From positions 124,001 to 188,000 of the forward strand of contig JABYQS010000007.1 in assembly GCA_022592435.1 (NCBI GenBank): 64,000 nucleotides of DNA. The letters run 5' to 3'. The translations under genes and the position numbers were made by a program. This DNA is from Cerioporus squamosus (taxonomy: Eukaryota; Basidiomycota; Agaricomycetes; Polyporales; Polyporaceae). Under the pieces are notes generated by a model. That model had not been told where the DNA came from and searched no databases. It saw nothing but the letters and a program-made list of their open reading frames with translations. Below, one piece after another: positions 58,365-64,000 of this stretch (position 1 is its first letter; each line of letters starts with the position of its first letter).

Positions 58365-61300
58365 CTAGCTAACTACTCTTCTCCCCTTGTCCATGTTGAT
58401 TTGGCGTTTTGCAGCCTGTAGCTTCTCTTCTGCGGTGATCTCCGTCGTCACTTGGTGGATGAAGTATTCCAAAGAGTCGTCGGGTGGGGAATCCTTCAGG
58501 CTCCTCACGACCCTCGAGACCTGCGCATGTCGATGAGAAACGAGGAGATCAGGTTGAGAAGGGGGCGGACCTTGGATTCACCGCGAACGACGTCTTTGAG
58601 GCGGTTCAATATGCGTGCGGGAACGGCCGTGTCAAGAGCGATGACAGAGCGCGATTGACGAATGAACAGGAACAGATCAGCCACCGACGTCCACACACTG
58701 GACGCGAGGGGCTACGTGGGGTTTTCAGTGCGTGTCGTAGCTGTTCACTGAGCAGTACGTACCAATACGCTGCCCCCGCGAGCATCCATCTCGAAGGCAG
58801 TGATCATCGTCTCAAATGGTGGCCACAGCTCGTTCCAGACCATCTTCGCCGCTATCCCTTCGGCGTCCTGTAGTGCACCAGTAGCATCTACGCCAGGATG
58901 CTCGACAGACGCTTTGCGGGCGAGGAGGAGCCAGAGCTTGATTGAAGCGTAAGCATAGCTGATGTCTGCATGAGCGCGGTCCTGGGCCTCTGGGTTGTCG
59001 AGCATCTGGACCGAATGATAGTGGCTGAGCGAGAGGTTGTATGCCAGCGAGAACGAGGAGAAGTGCTCGAAAAGAAGAGCCGCGGACGCTCCAGAGGGTC
59101 TTGATAGCGCAGCCAGCACGAGGGTATTCCAACCACGCACTGCCATTGGGCTTCGCTGTAGTCGCGTCGTCAGTGGGAACCGAAGTCTTTTCCGAAAAGG
59201 GGCTCACATGAAGGTTTTGCATCAGGGAAGGTTGAATCTCAGCTCCCTGCATGACCATCTTTGCTATGGCTTGTGACGTAGTGAAATCAGATTGGAAGTA
59301 TCCATCTGCACCACTTTCATGGATCAGGAAGGACAGGCCGTCGTGGGCCAAATGAAGCTGTTCCTCCAGAGGAATGAAGGAGACCCTCGCACTTCCGCGG
59401 TCAGGAGTTGCTGTCAGTGCCTGGGAAGTAAACGAGACTTTATGAGCTGAGCAACGATGCAGCCGCGTAAAGACTCACTTCTACCAGTGCAGCGAGCGTG
59501 GCTGGTGTCACTCGAGCCTTCATGTTAAGACCATCTCTCGATAGCTCAAGCATAGCAGCAGCGAGAGGATTCACGAGCGCATTCTCGTTGTTGCCGGCCA
59601 CTTTCGCGGCCTTGCGATAGAGCGTAGTCGTGACATGCAGTACCCGTCGCAAGCTGGCGACTGACACGTTGAAGCGAATCAAGGACGAGCGCAAGATAAT
59701 CTCCAATTGCGACAAGAGGTCCTGGGTATGCTGTTAGTCTCCACATATATGGGTTCCGCACGGTGCGACCTACTCTGCTGTGTGCCTTGTTGTGCTGGAT
59801 CAAGGTACAAGCGAGCATTAGGAGGGGACTCGGGTCGAACCGTGCGTGATGGAGATCGGCAGTCTTTCGAGCGAGGTTGAGAAGACACGAACCCACGACT
59901 GTGAGGCGCGTAAGTCACGTCTTCAAAAAATAGAAGCACTCAAGCAGCTCACATTGCATGAGGGGCAAGGTGTACCCAGCGTGGTGAACGACCTCGACGT
60001 ATGTGTTCAGATTGTCGACAACTACCTGCAAACTCTCGTCATCGCCTTCGACCGCTCGCGACAAAGTATCCCGCAATAGTGCGTCGCGCAAAGTCTCTCG
60101 CGGGTGCGGGTTATGTTCAGCCTTCACGTGCGGACCCGTTAGGTGCTTGACTATATCGAAGAAGTCATGCGAATGGCGCCGCTGTGAATGGTCAGTTCAC
60201 TGGACGTCTGCCTGGCTATGACATGAATTGATATCGTACCTTGCATAGGAGGTAGAATACTCCGCTGAACGCATACCTGTTCGATATTGAACGTTAACGT
60301 GAGATAGACACTCGGTAAAAGAGAATATTCGTACAGTCCCAAGATCGTGCGCAAGAAGTTTCTGGTCTGGTCTATAAGGATGTCGTCCCCGTTATGCAAG
60401 TAGTCCATTTTCTCCATGATGGTCATGGTTGACTCGATCGCCTCGCTGTGTCGCCGCGTCAGCTCTCTGGAGTGAACGAGGAGATCAAGCATGTCCTGAC
60501 ATACACGACAAAGTTGCCTATCAAGTGCGGCCACCGCTTGATGAACGCGTGACAAGCCGTCAACACCAACTGCCGTATATCGTAGCTCAAATCGATGAGC
60601 AGCAGATCCAGAGCTCGCTTGACTGCTCGTCTGAGCTGGCCCTGGAAAGGCTTCAGGGGCCGGCTGTCAAAGTCGTGCTTGTAAATGACGATGATCAACG
60701 TCTTCAGCATGTTCTTGAGGGTCAAGGCGGGTATAGACTCGATGTTGTCGCAGTGAATGAACGTCTCTAGGAAGAGATCGACGAAGATTGACCCAACGAG
60801 CAGTGATGCCGCAACTTCGTCATCGGAGTACCGGCCTCCCATGGATGAGGAGACGAGGTTATAAGGCTGCGCCGAGTCTAACGCAGCCATGAGCTCGTTT
60901 AGGCATGGGTATGCCGCTTCCGGCACAGTGTCTAAGCTCCCGAACTTGACGAAGAAGTTGTTGGTGTTCCCTATTGCGATCATTGCTACCTCGGCGAAAC
61001 CAAGAGTGCGCGCCAGGTGGTCTTTGAGCTTGAGCAGCGAGTTGACTTCTATCGGGATTCCTTCCGCGATCATCCGAAGGGAAAGGGATACCAAGGAGTT
61101 CTAGGCGGTCTTCAGTACGATACGATGGAACAGTGGGTTAAGCTCACCTGGAGCGTTTGCAGGTCGGGGTCTACGAACACGGTTTGACGAGACGCAGATG
61201 GCAACCCATACATAGACTACTTGCGATGAGTATACGTCACGACAATCAGGCTCGATACACATACCAGATGAGCGGACATAGGACCGTCTTCGTCATCTCC

Positions 61301-64000
61301 GTTCCTTTGTATGAACTCGCTCTCCAACAGTGCTTCCAGAATGACATCCCAGGACAGTACTGCCGCATCCTGTTAGCCACTTTCATTAAATAGATCTGGA
61401 CTACGTACGATGCCATTGAGGGAAGTGAGGTCGCAGTTGGCTCAAGAACGAAACCAGCTTGGTGCGATCCGAAACAGGAGACTTCACGAGTGCCTCATCC
61501 CAACACAGAGCTATCGCTTCGAAGTGAGCGACCAGCAGAGTCTGGGTCCATGTGTCCACTGCTAGCCTGATCTCTTCCTGTGAGACGCTGATCAGCGATC
61601 AGCGAAAAAAAGATGCCAGGCAAACCTACACGCTCATCCTCCCATAGAGCACCGAAGAAGTAGCGGAAGACGTCAATCATACTGGAGCGCCACTGCCGAT
61701 CTTCGACTACGAACGTAGGACTTGTCACATCCTCAATAATACGGAAGAGCCGGGTGATCGCTTGCATGCTACCAGGGAATACCGTCAAGAAGACATTCGC
61801 AGTGTGATGTAAAGAGTTCTCACCGGAGTTCCCAGCTGCCAAACCGCTCAAAGAGGTGCTGTAGAAGGCCCTGGAATGGTTGTGCGTCGACGACTAGTAC
61901 ACGCAGGAGGACCCCCGTACGTATGGTGGAGATTTTTGCTGCCTGAACGGCGTAGAACTGCCACACACTGGAACAGGGGTAGTTAGCACTCGTAAGAGAT
62001 GTCGTGACGGCGGACGGTTGCTACTAACCAGGTACACAATGATGAACCGTTCCGAAGGATGAAGTTATCCACTTCGTAGCCTTCGACAAGCGGTGCGTGA
62101 TGCATGAAGGCATCCAAGAACTTGGCAGCAATACAAGATACTTCCTCGAGGCCTGTCTCCACGTAAGTCTTGAGTGCGTCAATAAGGGCACTGTTGACAA
62201 TAATCGGGTCCGTGACAGTCGCAGCGCGACCATGTAGTTTCCTCCTACACGCCAATTCAGCTCTCTTCTCCGCACGAGGCAACGCTCTTAACGTGATGAG
62301 AGACATACCTAGAAGGAAGCCCGCGAATCTCGCTCTCCAGAACGAGACCAGATGTCAGAAGGAATTCCCTCTCGCATCCGTACAGAAGTAGACAGGTTGC
62401 CAATGACTGTCGAATCACCTGCAGACTGAGAACTGTTCAGCATCCGCGCTAACCCATCATCAGTGAGACGTACACCTCGTCTTCCCTGTGCCGTGCTTGG
62501 AGATAAGAAACCAGCTGTGGCCCGATGCCAACATGGATTGCGGCGACGACCGACTGCAGATCTTGGCGTCCCAGCGACTTCAGCCAGCACGACCAAAGCG
62601 CCGCTTTGATGAGCAGAGAGCATACTTCTAACGAGACCCCAAACCTATTGCCAAGCTCCACAAGGTGCATGAATGTGGGGACGGAGATCTCTACGCCTGA
62701 CCGCACGAACAAGCAGAGCCAATGCAGGGTGTTGTCGTATCCTTGGTGGCTCTTAGTCGCGATGTCAGTGATGACCTTGAGCGGATTCACAGCAAGGAGG
62801 CTGGAGTTATCAGACATCGTGAGACGTGGTTCCGCTATGGTGCTGAATCTTGCAGAGGAAGTGTCGAGCTCTCTATTGAACAACCTCGAGAGCGACGCAA
62901 ATGGCTACAGAATTTTCCCGCGTATCAGCAACAGCCAAAGTGAGAGGATAGGGGACTTACTATCTGCTCGTCGACGTTCAGAGATGAGGCACGATCCAAC
63001 CACTTCTGGAAGAGATCGTCGAACGTGGTGAACAGGACAGATGCTTGACTGAGCTTGAGGATCAAGTGCAGTATCTTCTCCGTGATTGTCGCCTCCCGCT
63101 TCTCCACGGTGTCGCGCCCCTTCCCAAGGAAGAACTCGTCCGTAATCGGAAGGTCCTGCGCTTGCTCTACCAAAAGGTCGAAGACCATCACGGCATACGC
63201 GTCCACGTCCTGATCGTGCAGAGCCAGCAACCACCTTGCTGCATATCGCGAGGATAACGCTCGTCGGCCCGCGACATAGTCGCCACCATTGTTAGCGGAG
63301 CTAGCTGCGGTCGGCCGGGCGTATGTGGGCGTTGGCCAAGGCTGCACATCCACTCCCGAGCGCACGCCAGGCAAACTGAGCCCTCTGGCAACATAGTCAC
63401 GGAGCATCGTCGCCAGGTCGTCGTCCTTGACAAGCATTAATCAATGTTTGCTGTTGTATAACATGTCTTAGCGTCAGGCGCACCTCTGAGACGATCCAAG
63501 CCAGAACGGCCTTCGACAGACGCCTTAGAGCGTAGTCGGTGAGCATGCCGTCCGGCCAAACCTTGCGGACAAGGAGCAGGAGACCGGCTTCGTTTATGGA
63601 CAGGTCGATATCCGACAAGCAAGCTTCGATAGACGCAACCAAGGTCTCCACTTCGGTCGACACCTCCAGGCCAATGGGAACGGGGAACGAACACTGCAAT
63701 CGTTCTGGGTGCGGACCTCCGTCGAAGAGATTGCCTTGGGAGTCTACGCGCTGGAAGAAGCCAAGATGGAAGAGGTGTGAGAGGAGATAGCGAGCGGCCG
63801 CCTCGGAATGAAGATTGAGCTCATCTCCGAGCTGGTCCCTCAGGTGAGCGAGAGTGACCATCTCGTAAGGATATGCGCTGTCATCGAGTGATGGGTCCCG
63901 ATCGTTCCCGGGCTGGCTGGCAGTGAGTAGGTCCACCGAGGCGTTCAGGCCCTCCGACTGCGATGCGGGCATCTTGATGACGCTCAAGATGAAGGTCAAG
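58365..64000 (-). CDS. 3' part of a very large helical protein, possibly UNC80-like
   Basis: The gene enters from beyond the right edge, so its start is not in the window, and it ends at TAG 58367-58365. More than fifteen exons are visible. The text is long amphipathic helices typical of HEAT/armadillo-like scaffolds: ERLTFHDDLFQKW-type helices around 63000, LVELGNRFGVSLEVCSLLIK near 62650, LKNMLKTLIIVIYKHDFDSR and RAVKRALDLLLIDLSYDIRQ near 60600-60700, and FLRTILGLYEYSLLPSVYLT near 60340. No catalytic motif is seen. The last intron (acceptor CAG at about 58525) joins GESK to VSRVVRSLKDSPPDDSLEYF. From memory of fungal annotations I think of the UNC80 C-terminal family, but this is tentative; another large HEAT-type scaffold is equally possible. 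Confidence 0.6.

Overview
The window comes from a filamentous basidiomycete, most likely an Agaricomycete. Nearly every gene is cut by many short GT-AG introns of about 45-70 nt, often with CTRAC/CTNAY-like branch points. The genome is GC-rich and compact, and the proteins are fungal orthologues of conserved eukaryotic families. I could not run any search, so the lineage below phylum is a guess.

Layout, left to right: (1) 110-4411, minus: a UBP15/USP7-type deubiquitinase. (2) 5957-10318, plus: a six-exon gene for a ~1363-aa disordered Ser/Pro-rich protein. (3) 10.8-22.2 kb: a repeat island holding a small inverted-repeat element (10819-11196), a very large LINE retrotransposon on the minus strand (11324-21728, bounded by a 15-bp target-site duplication), a second small inverted-repeat element (21817-22125) and an intron-containing tRNA-Val(CAC). 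(4) 22.9-34.7 kb: KRE2/KTR mannosyltransferase, PIK1 phosphatidylinositol 4-kinase, TRS120 (TRAPPII) and VPS55. (5) 35.0-43.9 kb: a kinesin-5 and a kinesin-1 gene with the elongation factor ELF1 between them. (6) 45.0-50.3 kb: a Pumilio RNA-binding protein and an RPAP3-like TPR protein. (7) 50.6-58.1 kb: SEC16, OST3 and DPM2. (8) 58365 to the window end: the 3' part of a very large helical protein, possibly UNC80-like.

Seven of the host genes (KTR, PIK1, TRS120, VPS55, SEC16, OST3, DPM2) act in the secretory pathway or in glycosylation. Three head-to-head pairs share short intergenic regions of 185-270 bp: PIK1/TRS120, kinesin-5/ELF1 and OST3/DPM2.

The most unusual object is the LINE. It is about 10.4 kb and ends in an (A8-9 T)-patterned tail. 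It encodes an intact endonuclease-RT-RNase H protein (1701 aa) and a zinc-knuckle ORF1. The ORF1 reading frame continues upstream through three canonical, frame-preserving introns to give a predicted 784-aa protein. A further 190-aa ORF lies still farther upstream in the same orientation. Introns kept inside an element that moves through RNA would be unexpected and are the main lead of this window.
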